A DNA stretch of 64,000 nt, taken from the NCBI GenBank assembly GCA_035306605.1, contig DATGNR010000078.1; one strand, 5' to 3'. Each line of letters opens with the position of its first letter. The stretch's first letter is position 1. The stretch comes from Xanthomarina sp035306605. GTDB lineage: Bacteria; Bacteroidota; Bacteroidia; Flavobacteriales; Flavobacteriaceae. A model generated the notes under the pieces. The model saw only the letters and a list, made by a program, of their open reading frames with translations, did not search any database and was not told the origin of the DNA. Below, piece after piece: positions 26,582 through 34,849 of this stretch. The translations under genes were made by a program, and so were the position numbers.

Positions 26582-26963
26582 CTTGGTTGACAAGTGCAAA
26601 TTTAGTTAATAAATTAACTTCTTTTTTAGGGAAGAATGTATAATGTCTTTTGTTTTTTGTTGGATATTTAATACCATCATCATCAGTGATTTCACTTACT
26701 GCTATCGCAGTAAACTTTTCTCTTGTTTTCTTTGGCAGATTTTGAAGTGCTTCTTGAGCACTTTTTAAACTGTCATATGTTGATAAACCCCAAGCAATAC
26801 ATATGTTATCAAATTTTGGTTTATGAATTAAAGAATGAGGCTTAAATGAGTCTGAATCTAATGGAACAGATAGTATAAATCTATAAAGAGTTTTATCTCC
26901 ATTTTCACTCTTTGCAGGACATCCTTCTATTTTATCTATATTTTCCTGAAATTTTAAAGTCAT
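26571..26963 (-). CDS. Hypothetical island protein, 130 aa
   Basis: Unrecognised soluble protein. A Gly/Trp-containing strand (NICIAWGLSTYDS) and a basic C-terminal stretch (GIKYPTKNKRHYTFFPKK) are visible. It is coupled to the 442-aa gene by an 11-nt overlap, which suggests the two products act together, possibly as a two-component accessory or defence unit. No toxin or antitoxin motif is seen. Confidence 0.65.
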   Translation of the reverse strand: MTLKFQENIDKIEGCPAKSENGDKTLYRFILSVPLDSDSFKPHSLIHKPKFDNICIAWGLSTYDSLKSAQEALQNLPKKTREKFTAIAVSEITDDDGIKYPTKNKRHYTFFPKKEVNLLTKFALVNQDEE

Positions 26964-26997
26964 CTATTATATTTTTTTCCACGTTATAATCATTATG

Positions 26998-27234
26998 TTA
27001 TTCTATAGGGCTTAAATGATTTTCGTTAGCACTTATTGTTCCTAAATAATCAATAGTTTCCCCATTATCTGATTTTTCAATAAAAAGCAAATAATCATAA
27101 CCTTCTTCTGGAAATAATTCCTTTTGATTCATTGGATTTACTTTTGGTTTGTATGGAATATCTTTAGTGGCAATAATTAGGCATTTTTTTCCTGTTAAAT
27201 TATTGAAAACTCTTTGTTCAATTTTGTATTTCAT
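26998..27234 (-). CDS. Small hypothetical island protein, 78 aa
   Basis: Unrecognised. It reads as a small beta-rich domain (KCLIIATKDIPYKP, YDYLLFIEKSDNG) with no cysteine. It lies 34 nt upstream of the 130-aa gene and 25 nt downstream of the 105-aa gene on the same strand, so it belongs to the same four-gene block. Confidence 0.55.
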   Translation of the reverse strand: MKYKIEQRVFNNLTGKKCLIIATKDIPYKPKVNPMNQKELFPEEGYDYLLFIEKSDNGETIDYLGTISANENHLSPIE

Positions 27235-27259
27235 AATTATATAATGATTGGTGTTATTT

Positions 27260-27577
27260 CTATAACATAATTTCCAATTTCTTTTTTGGATGAGTTCCGT
27301 TTATTTGTAAATATTTATTGTCAATATATTTAAAAATTTGCCAATTAGCTTCAAAATCTTCTGGGAATTCATATGGATTTAATCCACTATCTATTATTGT
27401 AACCTTTCCAGAACTTTTAAATCCGTCAAACCTTATCATTACTTTCTTTTCTATTTTCGCAAAGTTTTTAGAAGTGGTTAGTTCTATTTTTGCATCGAAA
27501 AAAACATTAGAATTTTTATCAGATAAATTTTTGTCAGCAATAAAGCTTTTTAGTTCGTTTGTATTATCGTAGTTCAT
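27260..27577 (-). CDS. Hypothetical island protein, about 105 aa, first gene of the block
   Basis: Unrecognised. The frame is open from 27655, but the ATG at 27577 (MNYDNTNELKSF) is chosen because the upstream codons overlap the noncoding element at 27590-27645. The body predicts strands (NVFFDAKIELTTSK, KKVMIRFDGFKSSGKVTI). It probably starts the transcript that continues through the 78-, 130- and 442-aa genes. Confidence 0.55.
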   Translation of the reverse strand: MNYDNTNELKSFIADKNLSDKNSNVFFDAKIELTTSKNFAKIEKKVMIRFDGFKSSGKVTIIDSGLNPYEFPEDFEANWQIFKYIDNKYLQINGTHPKKKLEIML

Positions 27578-27589
27578 CGGTTTCTTCAA

Positions 27590-27645
27590 CTTGTGGGTAA
27601 CGTCTCGGCTATGGTTAGTACGGGAATTAAAAGTAGTGAACTTTA
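27590..27645 (+). repeat. Right member of an inverted pair of related noncoding elements
   Basis: It begins CTTGTGGGTAACG (27590-27602) with TTAGTACG at 27615-27622. It mirrors the element at 25198-25252 in opposite orientation, at the 5' side of the four-gene block. Confidence 0.5.
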
Positions 27646-27867
27646 GATTAAGCACTTAGCCAAAACTTTTTACTTTGTTTTAATTTTTTCAATCATTGTT
27701 CATTTTTAATTGCAGCTAACAATTGAATATACACATTAATTATATCCAAATTGTTTCAACTAATTTAATAAATCTTTTATCTCCAAAAAAAAACTTAAAT
27801 CACATCAAATACAACTAAACTGAAATTTTTAATTTTCGAAGTGAATCCTTTTTAAACAATCAGTTAC

Positions 27868-29235
27868 TCACTCCCAAACCTTAACCTTCAACACAGGACT
27901 AAATCCTAGCTCTTTAGAGAGCGTTTCTTGCATAAATTGATGCAGTAACTCAATATTATCTTTTGTCGTTATCAAACAGTCGTGAAGGGTGAATAACGGC
28001 TTCTTACCATTATATTTTTTATTGAATTGTCTCGCCACGATATTTAACATAAAATAACTCTCTACTTGAAACGTCAAATAAGCGAAATACTTATGGTTAA
28101 TTTTTTTAAACAACTTCATCCATCTTAAGAGACTTGGATAATGCATATTAAATTCTGCTTCTTCATTTAGAAATTGTGCATTGGGTGCATTGAACATAGA
28201 TAAGAAATTCCGTTTAACTACTGCCCTCAAATCTTCCATATCCCCATCGAACGGTCTATTAAAAATGCGCTGTACATTTTGTAAATAATACGCATCAGGT
28301 TTGAGGCGTTTATCAAAGTGATGGATGGTATGCATGCCCTCAATAAATGACTCATAAAACTGTCCTGAAACGACTTTTTCTCTGAAAAGCGCAATCTCTT
28401 TATCCATAAGGGTTTCAAGAGTTTTTGTAAACATATAATGACGATAGTATATCTTACTGTTATTAATTACATTATTAAGATGAATAGTATGAGTATTCAT
28501 ATTACTTAATATATAAGTTAACATAGTTGGTATAGATGCCGACAAATCACATTCTGCAAGTATTTTACCATCATATCTTAAAAAAGGCCGTAATTCTTTT
28601 GAAAGACTTGTTAATTGATGGTGCAACCTCCCATCCGTACGGTCTGTATATTTTATTGAAAATTCGCCATTGCCTATTTCAGTTATGCGAACGGCATTTA
28701 TCAAATGTATTCTATAATCCATTTTTTTTCTAAACAGCTCTTTATTTTTTTGGCTCGCTTGTTCTGCATTTACGGTTAACTTCTCATTAAAATACTTTCC
28801 CAAAAAATGATACTGTTTTTTAAATGGGTTATTAGCCTTCAGCCCGATTTTAGGTTTTAAAAATTTGAGCATTTTTTTATCGGTTATGTTTACCAATTCT
28901 ACTTCTTCACCAAAAAAATAGGGTGCTAACCGATACGCATAACAACTGCCCTGTTTATAGTCGCTCCTGAAAAGCACGTTGCCAATAACAGGGAAATTCT
29001 CGCATAGATACCTTAAATGGTCTCGATAATAATACGGATGCCTATTTGTTATACTTGAACACATCGGAATCCAAATATCAGTCTCTTCATTTTCTAACCT
29101 GTAGGCGGTTTGTTTTATGATTTCACTAACCAACCATAAACCATAATCTATATTAAAATTAAAGTCAGGCGGGTATTTTTTTATACGCTCTTCTAGGTTT
29201 AAAATGCTAGGTTTTATGATGCTATATGATGTCAT
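27868..29235 (-). CDS. Family-A-polymerase-like protein with winged-helix-like N-terminus (candidate element replication protein)
   Basis: A 455-residue protein. Residues about 55-108 resemble a winged helix ending SCYAYRLAPYFF. From residue 202 it shows a palm-like order of motifs: GRLHHQL...KELRPFL then D230-L-S-A-S-I-P (motif A), R337-AVVKRNFLSMFN (motif B-like), FQVESYFMLNIV, and H418-D419-CLITT (motif C-like; HD is the hallmark of PolA/T7-type polymerases). It lacks an exonuclease domain and is about half the usual PolA length. It may replicate the excised island or prime it; a defence role is possible. It is probably last in a transcript with the 123-aa and HTH genes. Confidence 0.6.
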   Translation of the reverse strand: MTSYSIIKPSILNLEERIKKYPPDFNFNIDYGLWLVSEIIKQTAYRLENEETDIWIPMCSSITNRHPYYYRDHLRYLCENFPVIGNVLFRSDYKQGSCYAYRLAPYFFGEEVELVNITDKKMLKFLKPKIGLKANNPFKKQYHFLGKYFNEKLTVNAEQASQKNKELFRKKMDYRIHLINAVRITEIGNGEFSIKYTDRTDGRLHHQLTSLSKELRPFLRYDGKILAECDLSASIPTMLTYILSNMNTHTIHLNNVINNSKIYYRHYMFTKTLETLMDKEIALFREKVVSGQFYESFIEGMHTIHHFDKRLKPDAYYLQNVQRIFNRPFDGDMEDLRAVVKRNFLSMFNAPNAQFLNEEAEFNMHYPSLLRWMKLFKKINHKYFAYLTFQVESYFMLNIVARQFNKKYNGKKPLFTLHDCLITTKDNIELLHQFMQETLSKELGFSPVLKVKVWE

Positions 29236-29261
29236 TTTTTACTTGAGTTTAGACAATACCA

Positions 29262-29335
29262 AGCCTAGCGATGCATGACACATCGCTCTGCGGTACTGTG
29301 ATTAAAAAATTAATTAGGAAATGCTACGCTAGGCT
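29262..29335. other. Competing inverted repeats between two island genes
   Basis: agcctagcg (29262-29270) pairs with cgctaggct (29327-29335), while agcgatg (29267-29273) pairs with catcgct (29281-29287). The two stems share bases and exclude each other. The outer arm overlaps the stop of the 123-aa gene. It could be an attenuator, a transcript-end structure or a replication or transfer origin hairpin. Confidence 0.5.
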
Positions 29336-29700
29336 GAAATATGGCAACAGGAAGTAAGTTCTTCAAATTCTGCCGTTAGCTTTAGAAAGTCATTTTTTTC
29401 AGGTATTGGCACGATATAACGCTCTCGTTTATCTTTCCAATCTTTGGCAAGCCTAAAAGTATTTGCATTTAAAGCATCCTGAATAAAATTATACTTTTTA
29501 AAAAAGTGTAGATACCTTTTATAGTCTTCTAAAGCATAAGTAAAATAAGGTCTTTCAATTATACCTTCTTGCTCAATATTCAAAAGAATTTGAAAATAAA
29601 GAATCGCTTTTGCCTTGTTTAAATTTGCCCGTTCAAGTTGTTTCTCTAGGTAGCTAAAACTCTTTAATACTTTGCTATAGGTGTTTATCTCTATACTCAT
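29329..29700 (-). CDS. Hypothetical island protein, 123 aa
   Basis: Unrecognised, mostly helical and basic (KSFSYLEKQLERANLNKAKA). It starts 1 nt inside the stop of the excisionase-like gene (overlap at 29700), so the two are coupled. Its place between an HTH protein and the polymerase-like protein suggests a role in element replication, excision or their control. Confidence 0.65.
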   Translation of the reverse strand: MSIEINTYSKVLKSFSYLEKQLERANLNKAKAILYFQILLNIEQEGIIERPYFTYALEDYKRYLHFFKKYNFIQDALNANTFRLAKDWKDKRERYIVPIPEKNDFLKLTAEFEELTSCCHISA

Positions 29701-29981
29701 TATGCTGCATCGTTTAAAAGGTTCAACAACTCGCTCTTTGAGTAATACACCCTGCCCTGGAGGTATCTCGGTTTAATCAATTTCTTTTTCCCATAGCTCC
29801 ACAGGCTCGTATAGGAAATGTTTAAAAATTCCTTTGCCTCTTCTCTGGTCAGCAAATCTTTGTCTTCAGCTTTAGATGCTGAAAACAACTCTTTTACTTT
29901 ACTGAGTTCTGAAGCGACTGCTTCTCTGATAAGTTCTTGTAGGTCTTCTATATTTAAACCTATTAAATTAAATTCTTTCAT
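29700..29981 (-). CDS. Helix-turn-helix excisionase-like DNA-binding protein
   Basis: A 93-residue protein with a short helical N-terminus (IEDLQELIREAVASEL) and a MerR/excisionase-type HTH in the C-terminal half: LLTREEAKEFLNISYTSLW followed by GRVYYSKSELLNLL. Proteins of this type act as recombination directionality factors or regulators in Bacteroidota integrative elements. It is the first gene of a three-gene run with the 123-aa and polymerase-like genes. Confidence 0.8.
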   Translation of the reverse strand: MKEFNLIGLNIEDLQELIREAVASELSKVKELFSASKAEDKDLLTREEAKEFLNISYTSLWSYGKKKLIKPRYLQGRVYYSKSELLNLLNDAA

Positions 29982-30097
29982 CTGTTTTTATTTAATGTTA
30001 TTGGAACTATTTCCATTACAAACAGACAAAAGGGGGAAGAAGGGAAAAAAGGGGGAGTAAATAATTTTACAAGTTCAGTAATAACAAGGGCACAAGG

Positions 30098-31390
30098 CTA
30101 AAAAATATTTTGTTCAGGAATTGATTTTAATTTTCCCCCTTCAATTTTAAGCTCATCTATAATTTTTTTAATAGTATCTTCAACTGACCTAAAAGGGTAA
30201 TCTCTATGCTCATAATTAGCTTCTATATTTAAATAATACCTTCTAAAATATTTACCTTGATTAGAAATTAAGGTTTGACATTCCAAAACTTTATCAAAAT
30301 CATTAGACGATTTAAGGTTGTTGTTATCTAATTCATAAAAATCAAATATGTAGAAAAGGAATAAAAAATGAAAAACGATAATTGGGCTTGAAGTATCAAT
30401 ATACCTTAACCCCAAATCGGTATATTTTCCTGAAAAAAATGTATTTATAATTGTATCTATTTCATTTTCAGAAAACCCTTTTTCTTCTAAAAATATAAAA
30501 AGTTTAGTGTTTTTATTTTTAAAGATGTTAAGTTCCTCATGTAATTCGTTTAACTCATTATTTAGAATGTTATCATTTTCAATTACTTTACCGTTAAGTT
30601 TAAAATTAAAGTATTCATAATTTAAATAGACATAGGAATCTTTAACATTAGGAGTTTTTAAATCATAATTTATAGACTTCCCTTTAAGTAGAAGTAAATA
30701 ACCAACTAATGTTTTTCTATGGTCAATAAATATCCCTTCATTATCTGAAAATCCCCTTAACATAAACATCCCCCTATCAACTACTTCAAAAAGATGCTCT
30801 TTATATTTTTTAGACTTATACTCTATATACTCTTTTGACAAGTCATAATGCAACAGCTTTTTTAATTCGTAAATCCTATCTATTTTAGAAACTTCTTTGT
30901 CAAAAACCTGAAAAGATTTTCGAGAAACAAAATAAATCTCTTGCAGCAAATATGAGATTAAAACCTCTTGATTGATTTCGTAAAAAGACCTGTACGTTTT
31001 AAAATCTCTATTCAAATCTTCAACTGAATAATTTACAAGGTTGAAATCGTGATATTTTTCATCGATTATATAATTTTCATCAATATAAGAAGCTAATATT
31101 TTCTGTTCTTCACTTGGTAACAAATCTGTTAACGAATCCAATTCTAACAGTTGATTATCTTTATTATTGAATATCTTTTCAACTTTTATTGTCTCTTTTA
31201 AATAATCTAAATAGGAATCAATAACAACAGATTCCTTTGACTCATTTTTATCTTTTTTAAAAATAGATGGGCGATTTTGATAGAAAAACAAAGTAGGTTT
31301 ACCATTTAGGCCTCCTACCCATAATAAAATAAACGAAATAAAATCAAGAATTCTTTCGTTATTAGTGAATATAGGTTGTTGTTTATTCAT
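30098..31390 (-). CDS. Unknown 430-aa protein at the tail of the type I RM operon
   Basis: Not recognised. A hydrophobic segment (ILDFISFILLWVGGLNG) lies near the N-terminus and another (IIVFHFLFLFYIFDFYEL) near residue 345, and the rest is Lys/Asp/Tyr-rich and helical. It is 8 nt after the hsdR stop in the same direction, so it is very likely cotranscribed with hsdM-hsdS-hsdR. Genes placed this way are often extra defence effectors or abortive-infection proteins, but no known motif supports that here. Confidence 0.75.
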   Translation of the reverse strand: MNKQQPIFTNNERILDFISFILLWVGGLNGKPTLFFYQNRPSIFKKDKNESKESVVIDSYLDYLKETIKVEKIFNNKDNQLLELDSLTDLLPSEEQKILASYIDENYIIDEKYHDFNLVNYSVEDLNRDFKTYRSFYEINQEVLISYLLQEIYFVSRKSFQVFDKEVSKIDRIYELKKLLHYDLSKEYIEYKSKKYKEHLFEVVDRGMFMLRGFSDNEGIFIDHRKTLVGYLLLLKGKSINYDLKTPNVKDSYVYLNYEYFNFKLNGKVIENDNILNNELNELHEELNIFKNKNTKLFIFLEEKGFSENEIDTIINTFFSGKYTDLGLRYIDTSSPIIVFHFLFLFYIFDFYELDNNNLKSSNDFDKVLECQTLISNQGKYFRRYYLNIEANYEHRDYPFRSVEDTIKKIIDELKIEGGKLKSIPEQNIF

Positions 31391-31398
31391 TTAAAAAA

Positions 31399-34300
31399 TT
31401 AAACCGCTTCCCTCCCATAATCTCGATATTGAGATTCAAAGAAATTATACAATACTTCTGTTTTTACTGCAATATCGCCATCTTCATAGGTTGGATAGGG
31501 TAATTTGCTGTATAAAAAATCATTAATCACGCGTCTAACGGCTGCTTTGGTTTGACTTTTCTCTGCCCAATCCACTACTTTAAACTCGTTTTCCTGAAGC
31601 TTTTTTAATAGGTTTTTAGCTGCTTCTTTTACTTCTGCTTTTTCCTTATCGGTTATTTTTTTGCCTTTATTAAGCATATCAAAAACGGCCAATTCTTCTT
31701 CGGATAAATTTTCCTTAGTAGAACGCTTTTCCTCTTCGTTTAAATCGCCAAACAAATCTACAAGCGCGTCAAATATTTCTTTAATGGATTTGTACTCCTT
31801 TCCTAAATTATAATCTTCAATAATTTGCTCGTATCGCTCATAAAAATCTACCCTTAATGGATTATCTTTTATAAGTTTATCCAATTTTTTCTTAACGCGC
31901 TCTTCAAGCGATTTAACCGCAATATTCTTATTGTCTTTTAGCTGTTCGAACTCGGCTTTAATTTTATCAAAATCAAGCTTGCTTAAATCAACTTGCTTTC
32001 CGTAATCCTCAACCTTATCAAGTGCGGTATTATAGGTTTCAATAGATTCATTAACCACGTCCTGAACCTGTTTTACCAAATTGGTTATATCTGCGCCTTC
32101 TACTTTCTCCTGAATCAAATTATACAGTCCATTAATGGCATCGCGTTGTTCCTTATAATCATAAATAGCCTTGTTAGGCATTACGGCCTTATACTTTTTA
32201 AAAACCTCTCTGGCCAATACATTAAACTTGTTCCTTGTATCTTGGGTTTTGCAAATGGCATTATAACCATCGCTCAAATATTTAATCCTGTAAGCAGAAT
32301 CTTCTGCATTTACCACCAAATCTAAATCGAACTCGCAATCGTGCTTTAAAAATGAAATGGTTGCTGTTATGGTTTCTTCTAAATCCTCTACCAATTCTTC
32401 TAAAGGCCTAACAGGTGGTTCATCTACAGTTGTGTCGCCTTCAACTTTTCCTGAAGTTCCACCGCCATAAACGGCCAAGGCATCCAATAGGGCTTTATAG
32501 GTTTCAATATAATCCACTATTAAACCATTGTTTTTGCCCTCGTGTACGCGATTGGCTCTTGCAATGGCTTGCATTAAGGTATGCGATTTTAAAGGCTTAT
32601 CAATGTAAAGTGTAGATAAACTTTTGACATCAAATCCAGTTATCCACATCGCACAAACAATGGCCAATCTAAACGGGTTATCTTCATCTTTAAACTCGCT
32701 TTCTAAATCGCGCGAATTCATTTTTTCTCGGTGTGGCTCTATATCCAAGCCCCAATCCCTAAACTTCTTAATCTCGTTTTGCTCTGAACTGACAACAACT
32801 GAAATTTCTGTTTCTTTTACCCATTTAAGATTTCTATGGGCTATTAATTCTTCTTGCTCGTCGGTAATAGTTTTTAGCTCCTTTTCAAGCTTTACCACAT
32901 ACTTTTGCCATTCTTCTGTAATGAAATCATACATTTTAACAGCCGTTACTTTATCTAAAGCGATATACAAGGCTTTACCTCTGTAACCTCTCGTGTTAAA
33001 ATGTTCTACTACATCTTTTGCAATCTTCTTCAATCGCTTGTTGGCCGTAAGTACAGGATACTCTCTAGAAAACAGTTTTTTTAGCTTCTCTTCTTCATTA
33101 TCATCTAAATCAAACTCGTTGATTTTATCTTTTATTTGTTGGTCTATTTCAGGGTTATCCAACTTTAATTTTTCGCCTCGGTTCTCATAATACAAGGGTA
33201 CGGTTGCCCCATCTTCAATAGAGCGTTTAAAGTCGTATTTAGACACATAGTCTCCAAAAATACGCTTGGTTAACTCATCATCTTTAAACAATGGCGTTCC
33301 CGTAAATCCCATAAATGAGGCATTGGGTAAGGCTTTACGCATATTCATTGCCAAACTTCCGCCTTGTGTACGGTGGGCTTCGTCTGAAATAACAATGATG
33401 TCATCTCGTTGGCTCAATTCTTCTTCAAAATTGAATTTATGAATGAGCGAAAAAATATACTTATTATCCGTCTGTAATAATTCTTTTAAATGCGCTGCTG
33501 AAGTGGCTTTTGCTTTTTTGTTGGTGGCTGCACCTACACCCTCATACGTGCCATAAATTTGGTCGTCTAACTCCTTTCTATCGGTTATTAAAACAAAGGT
33601 GTAATTACTGCTTATTTGGCGCGCAATTTTTTGAGTAAGGAATACCATTGAATAGGATTTTCCTGAACCCTGTGTATGCCAAAATACGCCTAAACGCTGT
33701 GCTTCTTCTTTAGATATGTTGTTGTTTTGGTATTGAGTTTTAAGCGTTTTAAAATGGTCAATAGCTTTATTTACGCCTAAAAACTGATGGTTTCTTGCTA
33801 CCAACTTAACCACTTTACCCAAAGAATCATCATAAGCAATAAAATTCTCAAAGAGGTCTAAAAGGTTGGTTTTATCGCACGTACCTTTAATAACCGTTTC
33901 TAAACTGATGATGCCCTCTTCTTCCTCTTTAATACGTTTCCATTCGTGGTAATGCTCAAATTTAGAGGTTAGCGAACCGACTTTACTTTCTATACCATTG
34001 CTTAAAATAATAAAGGCGTTGGTGTGCCATAATTTTGGAATGACATCTTTATAATCGGATAGGTTTTTTTCGTAAGCCGATTTTATTTTAATGTGATGCG
34101 CTTTAAGCTCAATAAACACCAAAGGAATACCATTAACAAACCCTACCACATCGGTTCTGCGTTTTCTACCTGAAACCCCTTTTACCCACAATTGCTGAAC
34201 GGCTAAAAAATGGTTGTCTTCAGGTTGCTGAAAATTAAAAACCTGTAGCTTCTTATCTTTTACGAGTTCGCCTTTTTGGTTTTTATAGGTAACGGGAATC

Positions 34301-34602
34301 CCTTTTTTTAAGAGTGCATATTTTTCTTTATTAACATCGGCTAGGGTTTTGCTTGCTTCTGCTTTGGTGATTTGCTCGTAAGCTTGTGTATAGGCAACTT
34401 CAGGAAGATTAGGGTTTAGCTTTTTAATCGCAGCCAAAAAATGATGTTTTAAAATAACCTGCTCTTGGTTATCCCTACCTATAGTGCCATTTGCACCAAA
34501 GGTTTCGTTATGGTGTACATTGGCCGTTTGCCACTCTAACTCTTTAAAAAAGTTGATGGTGGTTTTTTCTATTAGGTTATCTTCTGAATAATCGTTGCCC
34601 AT
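31399..34602 (-). CDS. hsdR: Type I restriction enzyme R subunit
   Basis: A 1067-residue restriction and translocation subunit. The nuclease PD-(D/E)xK residues are D151 and E165-L-K167 (TDVVGF, VFIELKAH). The SF2 motor has Walker A HTQGSGKS (K315), Walker B D407-E-A-H410 (ISDEAHRTQG) and motif III GFTGTP; the helicase C-terminal part includes CAMWITGFDVKSL and QAIARANRV. A Lys/Glu-rich helical region leads to the C-terminus that docks on the methylase. All core motifs are intact. It lies 3 nt after the small 79-aa gene. Confidence 0.95.
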   Translation of the reverse strand: MGNDYSEDNLIEKTTINFFKELEWQTANVHHNETFGANGTIGRDNQEQVILKHHFLAAIKKLNPNLPEVAYTQAYEQITKAEASKTLADVNKEKYALLKKGIPVTYKNQKGELVKDKKLQVFNFQQPEDNHFLAVQQLWVKGVSGRKRRTDVVGFVNGIPLVFIELKAHHIKIKSAYEKNLSDYKDVIPKLWHTNAFIILSNGIESKVGSLTSKFEHYHEWKRIKEEEEGIISLETVIKGTCDKTNLLDLFENFIAYDDSLGKVVKLVARNHQFLGVNKAIDHFKTLKTQYQNNNISKEEAQRLGVFWHTQGSGKSYSMVFLTQKIARQISSNYTFVLITDRKELDDQIYGTYEGVGAATNKKAKATSAAHLKELLQTDNKYIFSLIHKFNFEEELSQRDDIIVISDEAHRTQGGSLAMNMRKALPNASFMGFTGTPLFKDDELTKRIFGDYVSKYDFKRSIEDGATVPLYYENRGEKLKLDNPEIDQQIKDKINEFDLDDNEEEKLKKLFSREYPVLTANKRLKKIAKDVVEHFNTRGYRGKALYIALDKVTAVKMYDFITEEWQKYVVKLEKELKTITDEQEELIAHRNLKWVKETEISVVVSSEQNEIKKFRDWGLDIEPHREKMNSRDLESEFKDEDNPFRLAIVCAMWITGFDVKSLSTLYIDKPLKSHTLMQAIARANRVHEGKNNGLIVDYIETYKALLDALAVYGGGTSGKVEGDTTVDEPPVRPLEELVEDLEETITATISFLKHDCEFDLDLVVNAEDSAYRIKYLSDGYNAICKTQDTRNKFNVLAREVFKKYKAVMPNKAIYDYKEQRDAINGLYNLIQEKVEGADITNLVKQVQDVVNESIETYNTALDKVEDYGKQVDLSKLDFDKIKAEFEQLKDNKNIAVKSLEERVKKKLDKLIKDNPLRVDFYERYEQIIEDYNLGKEYKSIKEIFDALVDLFGDLNEEEKRSTKENLSEEELAVFDMLNKGKKITDKEKAEVKEAAKNLLKKLQENEFKVVDWAEKSQTKAAVRRVINDFLYSKLPYPTYEDGDIAVKTEVLYNFFESQYRDYGREAV

Positions 34603-34605
34603 ACT

Positions 34606-34845
34606 TTATAAGTTATTTACACCTCCATTTAAAGAAACAGATTTGACATCTAATAAGTTAATCCCCTCAATATTTTCCTCACCACCTATAACTAATATTT
34701 GAGAATGATGAACTCCTTCTACGTCATCTGGGGTATATGCGTGCCCCTGATGAAGATGAACTGTTTTAATTGAATTATTATTGAAAGTGATTTCAATTAT
34801 ATCATCTGTTTGAAATTCATTGGCGTTAAATTCTGCTGCTGTCAT
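34606..34845 (-). CDS. Small protein encoded between hsdS and hsdR, 79 aa
   Basis: Unrecognised acidic protein, predicted as a small beta-rich domain (DIIEITFNNNSIKTVHLHQGHAY). It lies 4 nt after hsdS and 3 nt before hsdR, so it is inside the operon. Candidate roles are an anti-restriction control protein or an assembly factor. It does not look like an HTH controller protein. Confidence 0.65.
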   Translation of the reverse strand: MTAAEFNANEFQTDDIIEITFNNNSIKTVHLHQGHAYTPDDVEGVHHSQILVIGGEENIEGINLLDVKSVSLNGGVNNL

Positions 34846-34849
34846 ATCT

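Noticed and set aside
27578..27655. Upstream extension of the 105-aa island protein to TTG/CTG-like starts at 27655
   Set aside because: The added 26 codons coincide with the noncoding repeat element; ATG 27577 is the better start.
31993..33190. Four plus-strand open frames (65-120 aa) antisense to hsdR
   Set aside because: They mirror the codon structure of hsdR, have no family features and no promoter; they are shadows.
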